Positions 53,401 through 61,882 of a stretch of DNA of 64,000 nucleotides are shown here, piece after piece. The stretch is from Apostichopus japonicus (lineage: Eukaryota; Echinodermata; Holothuroidea; Aspidochirotida; Stichopodidae). The translations under genes and the position numbers were made by a program. Each line of letters opens with the position of its first letter. Position 1 is the first letter of the stretch. The notes beneath the pieces were generated by a model. It did not search any database. It was not told the origin of the DNA and worked only from the letters and a program-made list of their open reading frames with translations. The stretch is taken from NCBI RefSeq assembly GCF_037975245.1, contig NC_092583.1, positions 10,204,764 through 10,268,763 on the forward strand, in the 5' to 3' direction.

Positions 53401-55436
53401 TTCTTTAAACATCAGAGAAGAAAGAAAACTCGCAAGATCCCGAGTTCTGAGCTCACTATTGAGGATGTGATTGAACAAGAGCCTGTGGTGAGAACATTTA
53501 CTGAATCATTCTAGTAATTATCCTCCTTCCAACTCACCCCTTATAGCTATAACATGCTCTATTCTACTGTTAACTTTATTCACTTTTATGAACATTATTT
53601 TTAATGATTTCTTTGTAACTGTAGACCTGTTATACTGATGTATAGTGTGGGGTTATGCTAGTTGATTTAAGTACTTGTCTATGAAAGTAGGGGATATTTT
53701 ATCTATTGTGACTCTAGACCTGTGTTAAATAAAGAATTTACCTATTTTTAAGTCTCTGAGGAAAAAGGTGAATAGAAAACAAACTTTACAGACATACATA
53801 TTTTACTGATATTTGTTTACTTTTACTGATATATGTTTACTTTTAGAAACTGAAGCTGGCCCTCACTTTTATTAGATTAACCTTTTTTATTGTTGTTTCA
53901 TATTTCCATATAGTCCCAGAAAAGATCAAAACATCACAGTGGTGCATCATCCAGGTATCTGCTAGACAATGAGAAGGATCAACAGCCAATGGTAAAGCTA
54001 TTAAATATTTTTTCCTCTTTGACAGGAATATCTGGATGAATTCAGAATTATATTTTGTTTCATTTTGAAAATGTTTGTCATGTCTCTGTCCTATTTGTAC
54101 TATAAAGGTAAAAATATCTAAAGACATCGCAGAGTTTTAAGAAACTTGGATGGTTGTCTAAGTGACATCCTGGACTTTACTATTGTCCCAACAGGAAAGT
54201 TATGAAACGATATTAAATGTATGATGGATTCATAGAATGCTGTTTTGTTTTGTCCTTGCGATGACTGCAAGGATAGTTGATGTAACTTGATGGTTGTCTG
54301 ACAAGAAGGTCATCTCTTCTCTAGCAAACAGACAGACTGCCCTTAAAAATCAGCCATTAATATACTAGGTTATTTGAAACCAAAACTACCCATTTGAAGT
54401 ATTAAAGAATGATTAATTTGTAAGAGGATATCAAAGAAATGACTTGATAAAACTATGCCTGCATGAGCATTTACCTACTTCTGATTTGTACCTGGACTTG
54501 CTTTACACACTTTAGTTGTCTCTACAAAGTGTTTATGCAACATTAACAGGATTTTAATTAAATTGTTTTATTTAAGGACGAAGGAAAGAAAATGGAAAGA
54601 CGAAGGAGAAGGATCCTTAAGATGGTAAGAAAAACATCTACAGTAATAAATATTAATCATATGATTAGTTCTACATCTTGGAATCTTATGAAAAGTTTTG
54701 TCACTAATGGGTTACAGTAACTTTGTTACTTTCTCAAACGTCCTGCGTGAGATAAAGATATTTGAACCTTATAACATGTTTCTTCCTCTCATTCAGAGAC
54801 ACCATGTATAATGTAGTGTAGCATATTTAAAACAGAATAACATATAACAGTTCTAAATGATTTCAATTTACAAAAGTTGTCATTTTCAAATAATACAGTT
54901 GTTGTCTGCCTTGTCAACACTTTGTGGTCACAGAAGAACCACAAACTTTCAGAGATGATGGTTTAGAATATACCTATAGTGTTTACTTAATCTTATGACC
55001 CTCAACAGTATTCAATGGACTATAAAATGTTACTTGTTTAACTGAATTACATAAACTAAAAATGTGGAATGATTTCAAATAATAAAGTTGTTGTCTGCCT
55101 CATCAACACTTTGGGGTCACATAAGAACCATAAATAAACAGAGGTCATTTCTTAGAATTTATCTATATTGTTAAAGCTAATGAACTATTAGGCATGGTTG
55201 TTACTATTTAGGAAATGCCTTTATCATAGAAACAATTTCTTCCTACCTTCCTTCATCATCAGAGGGCAGCCCTTGAGATGGAGGAGATTGAATACAGAAA
55301 GAATTTGAGCAAATCAAACAGCAACAGCTCAGTTGAATCCACTGTTGAGGATGAAATTAAGAAAAACATGAAACGACATGCAATCCACAAGGCCAGAAGA
55401 ACGCTTGGAAGAAACAATAACTCTGAACAAGAGTGA
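29389..55436 (+). CDS. TMEM145/GPR180-type seven-helix membrane protein with a giant cytoplasmic tail, 33 coding exons, 1,034 aa
   Basis: Exons: 29389-29499, 37762-37839, 38601-38681, 39535-39648, 40413-40587, 40994-41065, 41680-41829, 42686-42764, 43173-43339, 43576-43732, 44233-44353, 44860-44979, 45371-45508, 45891-45968, 46351-46410, 46505-46600, 47089-47175, 47768-47839, 48016-48084, 48798-48869, 49325-49405, 50114-50209, 50561-50638, 51050-51127, 51702-51782, 52236-52307, 52784-52849, 53065-53148, 53416-53487, 53914-53991, 54577-54624, 55263-55436. (That is 32; the optional exon 48267-48408 is the 33rd and is listed apart.) Signal peptide 1-23; Cys-rich luminal domain to ~186 with an NAT glycosylation site; seven hydrophobic helices near 189-210, 223-244, 264-281, 297-317, 332-353, 363-386, 401-418; RPSATNTYFPYH after helix 7 matches TMEM145. 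Human TMEM145 ends near 490 aa, so this tail is about 550 residues longer. Tail exons are all phase 0-0. Confidence 0.88.
30859..34749 (+). CDS. Nested three-exon gene, unrecognised protein of 193 aa
   Basis: Exons 30859-31136, 33551-33651 and 34547-34749 have GT-AG borders and compatible phases (2, then 1), giving one open frame from an ATG to a TGA. The N terminus is Gly/Ser/Lys-rich. It is followed by RRRHATKIYLLRSYVNWQME and a helix ending NADFAEHLLQDH. A pattern of this kind (short basic stretch, aromatic helix, then FAxxLL) occurs in many poorly characterised invertebrate proteins, some transposon-related. I cannot name the family. The second exon has DAESQTEAFSAAVTTERS and the third TSRIRYGAAWERNLRLYEY. 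It lies wholly inside intron 1 of the TMEM145-like gene, same strand. The last exon may end earlier at an unseen donor. No polyadenylation signal was found nearby. Confidence 0.55.
31647..31912. mobile_element. 266-bp MITE with palindromic ends and telomere-like core
   Basis: The ends are 26-bp inverted repeats beginning GTGGCTATTCTTACGAC. Each end also contains the perfect palindrome TTACGACTAGTCGTAA. The core near 31752-31802 carries several CCCTAA telomere-type hexamers, and AGCAACTGC(G/C)CATG occurs on both sides of the core. No target duplication is obvious. It lies in intron 1 of the TMEM145-like gene, between the first two exons of the nested gene. Confidence 0.75.
34488..34561 (+). 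repeat. 37-bp tandem duplication spanning a 3' splice site
   Basis: GTTTTATGTAATCTCTACAG followed by ATACTCCTGATCCAGAT occurs twice in tandem, so two identical acceptors (exon starts 34510 and 34547) lie 37 bp apart. Only the second keeps the frame of the nested gene. The first meets a TGA within the duplicated part. Confidence 0.9.
37127..37154. repeat. Perfect 12-bp stem hairpin
   Basis: CAGGGAGTTGTT and AACAACTCCCTG are separated by a CCAT loop. It lies in intron 1 of the TMEM145-like gene, at the start of an unassigned 79-codon frame (37134-37373). Confidence 0.8.
37134..37373 (+). other. Unassigned open frame in intron 1
   Basis: The 79-codon frame includes LLLTSRKYGIAEKLRDNSDE and ends EEITSDPTFK. 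Its composition is more protein-like and less AT-rich than the surrounding intron, and it is followed within the stop by a weak GTAAAA donor. I recognise no family and cannot join it in frame to exon 2, so it may be a fragment of an unrelated gene or chance. Confidence 0.2.
41270..41640. repeat. Intronic repeat rich in GGTCAAAG-type hexamers
   Basis: A (GT)n stretch near 41308-41320 is followed by scattered AGGTCA / GGTCAA motifs up to 41609, and GGAGATGAGAT occurs near both limits. The pattern looks like a dispersed element, but no ends or target duplication were established. Confidence 0.35.
44860..44979 (+). CDS. Exon 12: junction between the seven-helix core and the tail
   Basis: Encodes residues 436-475. 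TFTNFLAMSEIP matches the segment just after helix 7 in TMEM145 family members, which shows that the tail is attached to the right core. Y447 and Y449 in TASYDYVPTEA are the first candidate phosphotyrosines. From here to the stop every constitutive exon is a multiple of three and phase 0 on both sides. Confidence 0.85.
48267..48408 (+). CDS. Optional 'poison' exon in the tail
   Basis: TTTGCTTTACAG precedes the frame and GTAAGA follows it, so both splice sites look good. Read in the frame of the preceding exon it encodes QDCWQTVESYHKLICPK and seven more residues and then a TAA. At 142 bp it is not a multiple of three, unlike all neighbouring tail exons. Skipping it joins exons 48016-48084 and 48798-48869 in phase 0. 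Inclusion would yield a receptor of about 700 residues lacking the ITIM-like region, or trigger mRNA decay. It could be a chance pair of sites. Confidence 0.45.
48798..50638 (+). CDS. Tail exons carrying the three ITIM-like motifs
   Basis: Four exons (48798-48869, 49325-49405, 50114-50209, 50561-50638) encode residues 676-784. They contain SMYDMV (Y691), VLYDKI (Y749) and SYYEVV (Y772), each fitting the ITIM consensus [SIVL]xYxx[ILV], which when phosphorylated binds SH2 phosphatases such as SHP-1/SHP-2. IYVKP (Y704) fits the YxxP pattern bound by Crk-type SH2 domains. Whether any is phosphorylated is unknown. Placement in the cytoplasm follows from the predicted topology. Confidence 0.6.
49773..50070. 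repeat. 150-bp direct duplication in an intron of the TMEM145-like gene
   Basis: Two diverged copies begin near 49773 and 49923, sharing AAGTATGG(C/T)TTAATCT and, later, TTATCAATAAA. It lies between exons 49325-49405 and 50114-50209. Confidence 0.75.
51702..53991 (+). repeat. Tandemly duplicated three-exon module in the tail
   Basis: Exons 51702-51782, 52236-52307 and 52784-52849 are repeated in order as 53065-53148, 53416-53487 and 53914-53991. First pair: SQKQGKLCGPTASE versus SQKQGKLCGPTAFE. Second pair: RRKKTRKI(S/P)SSELTIEDV, otherwise identical. Third pair: SQRRSKHH versus SQKRSKHH, then diverging. Y832 (YAQP) in the first module is Cys in the second. Each exon is phase 0-0, so the duplication lengthens the tail without disturbing the frame. 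Confidence 0.9.
54855..55232. repeat. 189-bp direct duplication in the last intron of the plus-strand copy
   Basis: The landmark CAAATAATA(C/A)AGTTGTTG occurs at 54887 and 55076. The corresponding intron in the inverted copy (62057-62510) has only one unit, which accounts for its being 184 bp shorter. Confidence 0.8.
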
Positions 55437-55500
55437 AAAAAAACTAAGTTAAAATGATAAAAACTAAGTTAAATGAAAAAAACTAAGTTAAATGAAAAAG
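55437..55500. repeat. Three short tandem repeats directly after the stop codon
   Basis: Units of about 19-20 bp (AAAAACTAAGTTAAATG) begin one base after the TGA. The inverted copy has the same three units at about 61818-61882. Confidence 0.85.
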
Positions 55501-55580
55501 TTGAAAATGAAAATTAACATGCAAATGCAATAATAGCAAATATTGAAGAAAGAAATTATTGAATATATATAGATATATAA

Positions 55581-55687
55581 AATAAATAAATTATGACTTA
55601 AAAAATTTATAAAATGCATGAAACGAAATATTGAAAGCAAAAATTATGAAAAATATGTAACATTTTCAGCAAGTAAATATAAATAAA
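55581..55687 (+). terminator. Polyadenylation signals of the TMEM145-like gene
   Basis: AATAAA occurs at 55581-55586 and 55682-55687, within 250 bp of the stop codon. The first is conserved in the inverted copy. Confidence 0.6.
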
Positions 55688-55689
55688 AT

Positions 55690-58600
55690 TAAATTAAAAA
55701 TTATTTTATTTTTGTAATTTTGTACAGTGCTTTTTATACATAAATATAGCTGTAACATAATACATAGGTGATTTAATTGTAGGTGCAATATATATATTTA
55801 CAATTTACATAGCAACTTCGTTTGGAAGGAAACTTAAGTACCAAACTATTGTCTTTCAAAGTGGAAAGTACATCCTGTTTCTTCGTTCAAGAATATATTT
55901 ATATATAACTAATTTATCTTTATATCACAGTCATGAATTTACTTCTTGAGTAGAGACCAAACTTTTTTGTTTTGTTTTTTGGGTCACTCTGTACCACATT
56001 CAGTGAGAGAGGGATTATTGTATAGCAGTTAATTTGAGATATTTGTTATAAGTCAAATATCATGCTGAAATCCTATACCAATGTACTTGGCTAGTACAAT
56101 TTCATAACAATTTTGTTTTAAACTTCCAATCTGTCTGTGCAGAAATGTTTAGAACCAAATGGAACCAACAACTTTTGAGTCATCGAGCTTCATTTGGTGG
56201 AAGAAAGTTCAGTTTGATGTCTTCATATTGTGATGTTCCAATGCATATGATTGTTCCTTCACTGAGAAGAACGAATCAGAAAGACATATGTAGTCAAGTA
56301 ATGAATTCAACCAACTTGTTTCATGTTCAAACAGTCTTCCATTGACTGAAATGTTACAGAAACTATTATGTATTATCATAATTGATTTAAGGAATTAAAG
56401 GATTTAATGAAACAAAGCTGCTCTTAGTCGACCATACCTTCCAAATCCTCCTTGTGCAATATATAAATATGAAATTGTTTACCTATCTCCTTTTACTGGA
56501 AGAAGATCATGTACAACTGTTTTATGAAATATTTTTTGAAAATCATGAAATAAGAAAAACATGAAACATAAAACATGAAATATTTTTACTTTGTATATTG
56601 CTTGCAATCTTTTACTTTTCTTTTGGATAGAAAAAAATCGTTTTCTCCCTCATTTTGTTTTACAAAATAAGATCAATTTATCCTTTCCTATTTTCATTTC
56701 TTTGGCAGAAAACTGTCATTAATTTGAAAGTCAGTCATCGACTGTCTGCAGGCTATAAGTAATTTAAATTTACAGCTTGGGCAGCATGGTTGTGCTCTGC
56801 AGAGTTTCTTCTATGCATTCAACTTGGCAGTGATCACATCTTATCATGTAGCACATTTTGGAATTTTTCATATATATTGAGCTGACACAAAGTAGTTTCA
56901 ATTGTAATAAACAATGACATCAGGCTTTGTTCACTTATCTGTCATATTGTGTTCCCCAAGGCTAGAATAATGAATTCCACAAATCCCCTTCCAGTGGTGG
57001 AACCAAGTTTATTTCTGCGGGAGCAAAAACATCAATGGGGCTCATCCCATCCCTCCAACAAAATAAATTAAAGGAAAACCAAATCCTTAGGTGTAACTCA
57101 TAAACATGCAACTTAGATGTACAGCACAAACCTGTTAAACAGTTAAAATTCTTCAACTTTGTTCTTATCGTGCAAAATGTTGCACCATTTTGCATCTAAG
57201 CACCATCCATTTTACGAAAATTTCTTAATGGGTAGGGGAACTTTTGACCCCTTTCCCACGACCCCCCATAAACAATGGTGGTTTCCATGCTCCCCCCCCC
57301 CACCCATATGACTATTCAGCAATACCCTACGCCCTCATGAATCGCAGACAACTTATATTTCAAGATTCGCAGTGGAAAAAGGGTCTGATATTCTTCTGTC
57401 CCCTCCCCAAATGAATTTCTAAAACAACTTTTCTAGTCAAACTTTAAGGCCTGGTAAGAAACGTATATGATACAAGAGGCTTTGAATAAAGCTCATCCTT
57501 CCCAGATGATCGATCGGCTTACCCCCTCCCCCCCCCCCCCGCATATGCAGCGTCAATAGAGGGAATGGTTCGGCCAGGGGAAATTAGACCACTGCTACGG
57601 GTGGACACCCCTTGCTCAACTACACACAAAATATGAAAAGTATTTATTAGCACAACCCTTCGTTTTAAAACTAATTATAAAGACTTCTAATTTATAGTCT
57701 AAATATCCCTCAGAATGAATCATTTTTGCTGGAGGAAGGACCACCAGACCCGCCCGTCTGCAGCGAACCCGAGGGCCACACCCCTCCTTTATAAAATCCT
57801 TCAATCGCCTCTTACCGTTTCATATAGGTTCAATCCCTACCTTTATCAGTTGAGGGAGTTTTCTCCCCTCCCACCCCCCCCCTCCAACCTTTTTATTCAT
57901 TTGCGAGTTATTGACCTATATAGAACATCCAATCAAAACGTACCATGGTAATTCGATGTTACGAACATGCGAAACTATTCCAATCTTCTCTTGGAAAGAC
58001 ATATGTACACAAAGGAACTTGGATTATTGTAAGGCTTTCTTTTTTTCAACTTTTAAGACTGGATTTCATCATATTCTAGAGCAAAACCGCACATTAAAAT
58101 AGCTCAATTTGAAAGAAAAGGAGAAGAATATAGGATACAGGCAGCTTTGAATTAAGTTTTTCCTGCCCATGTGACCAAATCAGTCCACACAACTACTCCA
58201 CCTTTAGTAGATGTGGGCACTCCCCCCCCCCCTCAATCCATCGTCAGCCGGTAGGCCCACCAGACCCGCCTTCATGAAAGTCGGTTTGAACGAATTTTCT
58301 TTAGAAAATCCTCCAATCGTCTCTTGCCCTTTCATATACTGTAGGTTTAGCCACTATACCTAATTAATCAGTTAATTTGAGGGAGTTTAAACATTTGTCT
58401 CCCCCCCCCCCCCTACACCGCCGTTTAAATAATGTGCACGCTATTGACATATGCAAAACCTCCATTGAAACGTGCACGATGGTAAGTAACCTAATGTCTG
58501 AGCAGCCTAGTGATAGATAGTTTTAATGGGCCAGAAGGAATCGTTACAACCGAATGAATACGGACGGTATTGGTTCTCTCGTACAGGTCGGCAATGGACA

Positions 58601-61600
58601 CTATAGGCCTCCGTATAAGTTTTATTTTGTCTAATTTCATAATGACCCCAGTCATTTTTATAATAATTGGCAGTTTAAATATTTTATGAAACGTGTGTTC
58701 TTCCAAATAAATGCAAAACGTCAGATGTAAATTGTCTCATGTGAGAAATTATAGGGATACAAATTTAGCAACATAAACTGTGGTAGGTCGCTCACTCAAC
58801 AGGTATTAGGGAATATGACATTAGGTTCACTAATTTCAGATATTTACTCCTTTGGTCAAATTGAGTTGCGAGACGACACGACCGAGGAAGTGAAAATATC
58901 AAATTATTCGTTGAGAATGAGCTGTTTTGCAGCAAATTAGGCTGAAGCAAAGTCGCTGTACACTTAATCTTATTGGTAATGCTCAGATTTGTCGCATTAT
59001 ATGAAAGAATTATGTATTTGAAAGACATTTTGTGTTCAAAGAGGCATGGAAAGTCGACGTACTTAGTTTCCTCTATGTAGAACTATTATGGTATAAAATA
59101 AATTTTCTCTCGGATTTGATTTCAGTGAAAAAAGTTCCCAAAATTTTTCGTTCTATGGATAGAATAAGACTAAAAAGGCCGAGTGATGTTGCCAAAATTG
59201 ATTAAATTAGCTTAGTTTGGTCCAAGTAAGTGAATTTCTGTTACAAAAAAATGGGCTCCATGTGAAACGTGTCACTTACCTACGGATGCTAATTGGTACC
59301 ACACTTCGAAGTTGCCTTTTTTGCAATGAATTATTACTACTTGATGCTTCGTGCAGGCAAATGGGCCCGTTCTTTTCTTCATTCTTTTACTTTTTTCAGT
59401 ATTTCAAATCAACCAATTTGTCGTATCCAATATTTTTTAACGCAGTGGTGTGACCCATGCTAGGGTCGTAGAAGTGCACTCCCATGTGGGGTTGGGGAGT
59501 AGGGGGTGGCACCTCAAATGAAAGTCTAGACGTCAAATGGTGCATACTGAGGCATACTTAGACTATGCAATAGGTATAATAGTTAGGGTCAGCAGCTTGA
59601 ATGTGGTGCTATACCAGCAAGAGGAATTATTCTGCTGATTGTCTTTCTTCTCATGGAATATGAAACGAAATGTCTTGTTTTAACCCTTCTTTGGTTAAAT
59701 TAATTTTCTTGAACTCTTGACCCTGAATATTGTCTTTGGGATATTTCACAGATGTCTGAGGGCACGCTTTTGTTGAAACAGGCGCTAACCGGGGGATGGA
59801 ATTGTTTTTGTCTTTCTTTTCTCTCTTAACAATAGACAGATCATGGAAACCGTTATTTCATTACAAGTTTAACTTACTTGAGTGTGTTATTGCCATCAAT
59901 ATTGTAGCAGGTAAAAAACATTTAAAGGGCAAAAATGACTACACAAGTAACAAATGTTGCAAAGCTGCAAAAATCAAATGTGGACAAACAATGATATAAT
60001 GTTGTGATATATTTATTAAATTTGCAGGATTTCTAACAATGGAATGTATAATAAGTTCTTGTTGTTAATTTTACATTGAAGTTGTCACAATTTGAAGAAA
60101 TATAAGGCACCTGAAAATATAATCTGTTTATTTAAAGGGAAAGAAGACTCGCCCCAAACCACGTGCCGTCCACTAAAAAAAGTTAACTTTCCGTTTCCTG
60201 CAAGTTAAATTGTACCAGTAATCATGAAAGGTTTGCAAAGTACCAAAACATTCAAATAAGTTTGTTTCACAAAAGCTTTTTTGTAAAGATTGCACATGTG
60301 ATAATAACTCCATACTTAAAAGCAGGCAAGTAAAGTTGTAGCTTGGTAGAATATATTGCATGTCAGAATTGTAGTCTTGATTAGTTAATGTACTTTACAT
60401 TAGTGTAACAATTAATAGTCTCAATGTGAATTCAGAATTATTTCAAATGTAAATTAACACCATTTTCTTTTTATTTCAAAAATTGAATCCATTACAATAT
60501 GGATACATCACAGCCTTGGGTAAGTTGTAAAATCTTAATAATAATAATCATAAAATGTATTTACTAAGCTCAACATTTCCATAAAGTTGGGCTCCTATCA
60601 AATGGAAGAAAGGTCAAAATGATAGATTAGATTTATGACATCACACCTGTTTGCTTCAAGTTTCTTTTGATACTAAATGCTGCAACTACAACTAATGATG
60701 TCGTTAAAACAACAGGTACATAGGAATGGAAGGTAAATTATAAGTTTTTGATATTTAAATTTGAGAAAGTATTTTACCTTTAAAGATATTCATAGTGAAT
60801 AATAAATCAAAACTTAAGGTACATATAATAGGTACATAGCCTACACACTATTATAGTGTGTAGGCTATACATACCTACTAAAATAAATATTATTGGTGAA
60901 TAATAAATCAAAACTTCAACTTCTGTGATGGATTTGTCTATTTCAAGACTTAACCATCCTTGTGAATTAATCAAAATAATTTATGGCCTTAAATTTTCTG
61001 ACTCACTCCCTCTTTAGTAACCTGCTGCATTCTTTGAAAATAAACAAAATGAGCGATTTTTATACATTATTACTGAATGTCTTTCACAGTTGGATTATTG
61101 GTAAATTTACGCTTACTTCCTTTTTAGGGATGCACTGTGCTCAGATAGTAGATAAGACTGAAATAAATGATCTATTTATGATATATTTTCTATTTATGCC
61201 AGCTCAGTGTAAAGTTATACAATACAAAAGCTTACCTGTAATTACTGATATTCCATGATCATACATGTGAGCTGGATGTTTACAGAACTAAACCAAAATG
61301 AACCAATTTTAACATAATTACATTTTATAATACACAGGAACCTTTCAAAATAAATATAAATGGATGAATAATAGATTCAAACTTCCAAGCTCCTTGCTGC
61401 AGTTGTCTGAATTTCTAGCATTAATCATCCTGGTGAACTATTTGAAATACTTTATACTAAGCTGGATGCCTAAAAATAGAAATATAAACACTAGAAACAA
61501 TATTAAAACATTAGATCATTGGTAAATTTTGCTAAAAATGTATTTAAAGAGTTCCTGGTGTACCTCTGCAGTGTTATAATTATCTATAGACAAGCATGAT

Positions 61601-61630
61601 ACAAAAATAAAAAATAAGATCATTTTGTTT
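55690..61630. other. Spacer between the inverted copies, no gene recognised
   Basis: About 6 kb separates the two convergent 3' ends. Small frames (for example 56145-56345, 60983-61258) show no domain. C tracts occur near 57292-57301, 57526-57540, 57876-57886, 58219-58230 and 58400-58413. A diverged direct duplication lies at 57465-58500. An inverted GTAGGCTATA/TATAGTGTGTAGGC sequence is at about 60836-60871. Confidence 0.55.
57465..58500. repeat. Diverged direct duplication with C-rich tracts
   Basis: Two segments (about 57465-57960 and 58130-58495) share in order GATACA(A)G-GGC-GCTTTGAAT, CCACCAGACCCGCC, AATCC(T)-CAATCG-CTCTT, a C tract, and TATTGACATAT-type and CGT-C-ATGGTAA endings. A related stretch (GGGCCACACACCCTCC) is in the intron near 53257-53275, so this is a dispersed family. 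Confidence 0.55.
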
Positions 61631-61731
61631 TTAATGTTATTTATATTTACTCGTTGAAAATTTTACATATTTTTCACAATTTTGTTTTCAATATTTCATT
61701 TCATGCATTTTATAATTTTTGTTAGTCATAT

Positions 61732-61742
61732 TTTATTTATTT
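61732..61742 (-). terminator. Polyadenylation signal of the inverted paralogue
   Basis: Overlapping AATAAATAAAA on the minus strand, about 140 bp after the stop codon, in the same place as the first signal of the plus-strand copy. Confidence 0.55.
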
Positions 61743-61882
61743 TATATATATATTCAATAATTTCTCTTTCTTTCAATATTTGCTATTATTGCATTTGCAT
61801 GTTAATTTTCATTTTCAACTTTTTCATTTAACTTAGTTTTTTTTCATTTAACTTAGTTTTTTTCATTTAACTTAGTTTTTTT

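Larger units (their letters stand above)
53416..55690 (+). repeat. Left arm of a large inverted duplication
   Basis: This segment, covering the last four exons and the 3' untranslated region, recurs in reverse orientation from about 61640 to the window end. Matching continues past the stop codon, through three AACTAAGTTAAATG repeats and the AATAAA signals, and fades after about 55690. Its other limit is not visible because the right arm leaves the window. Introns differ in length between the arms. Confidence 0.9.

Noticed and set aside
53843-54127. 94-codon minus-strand frame, also seen in the inverted copy
   Set aside because: It is the antisense of a receptor exon and its introns. Conservation comes from the duplication.
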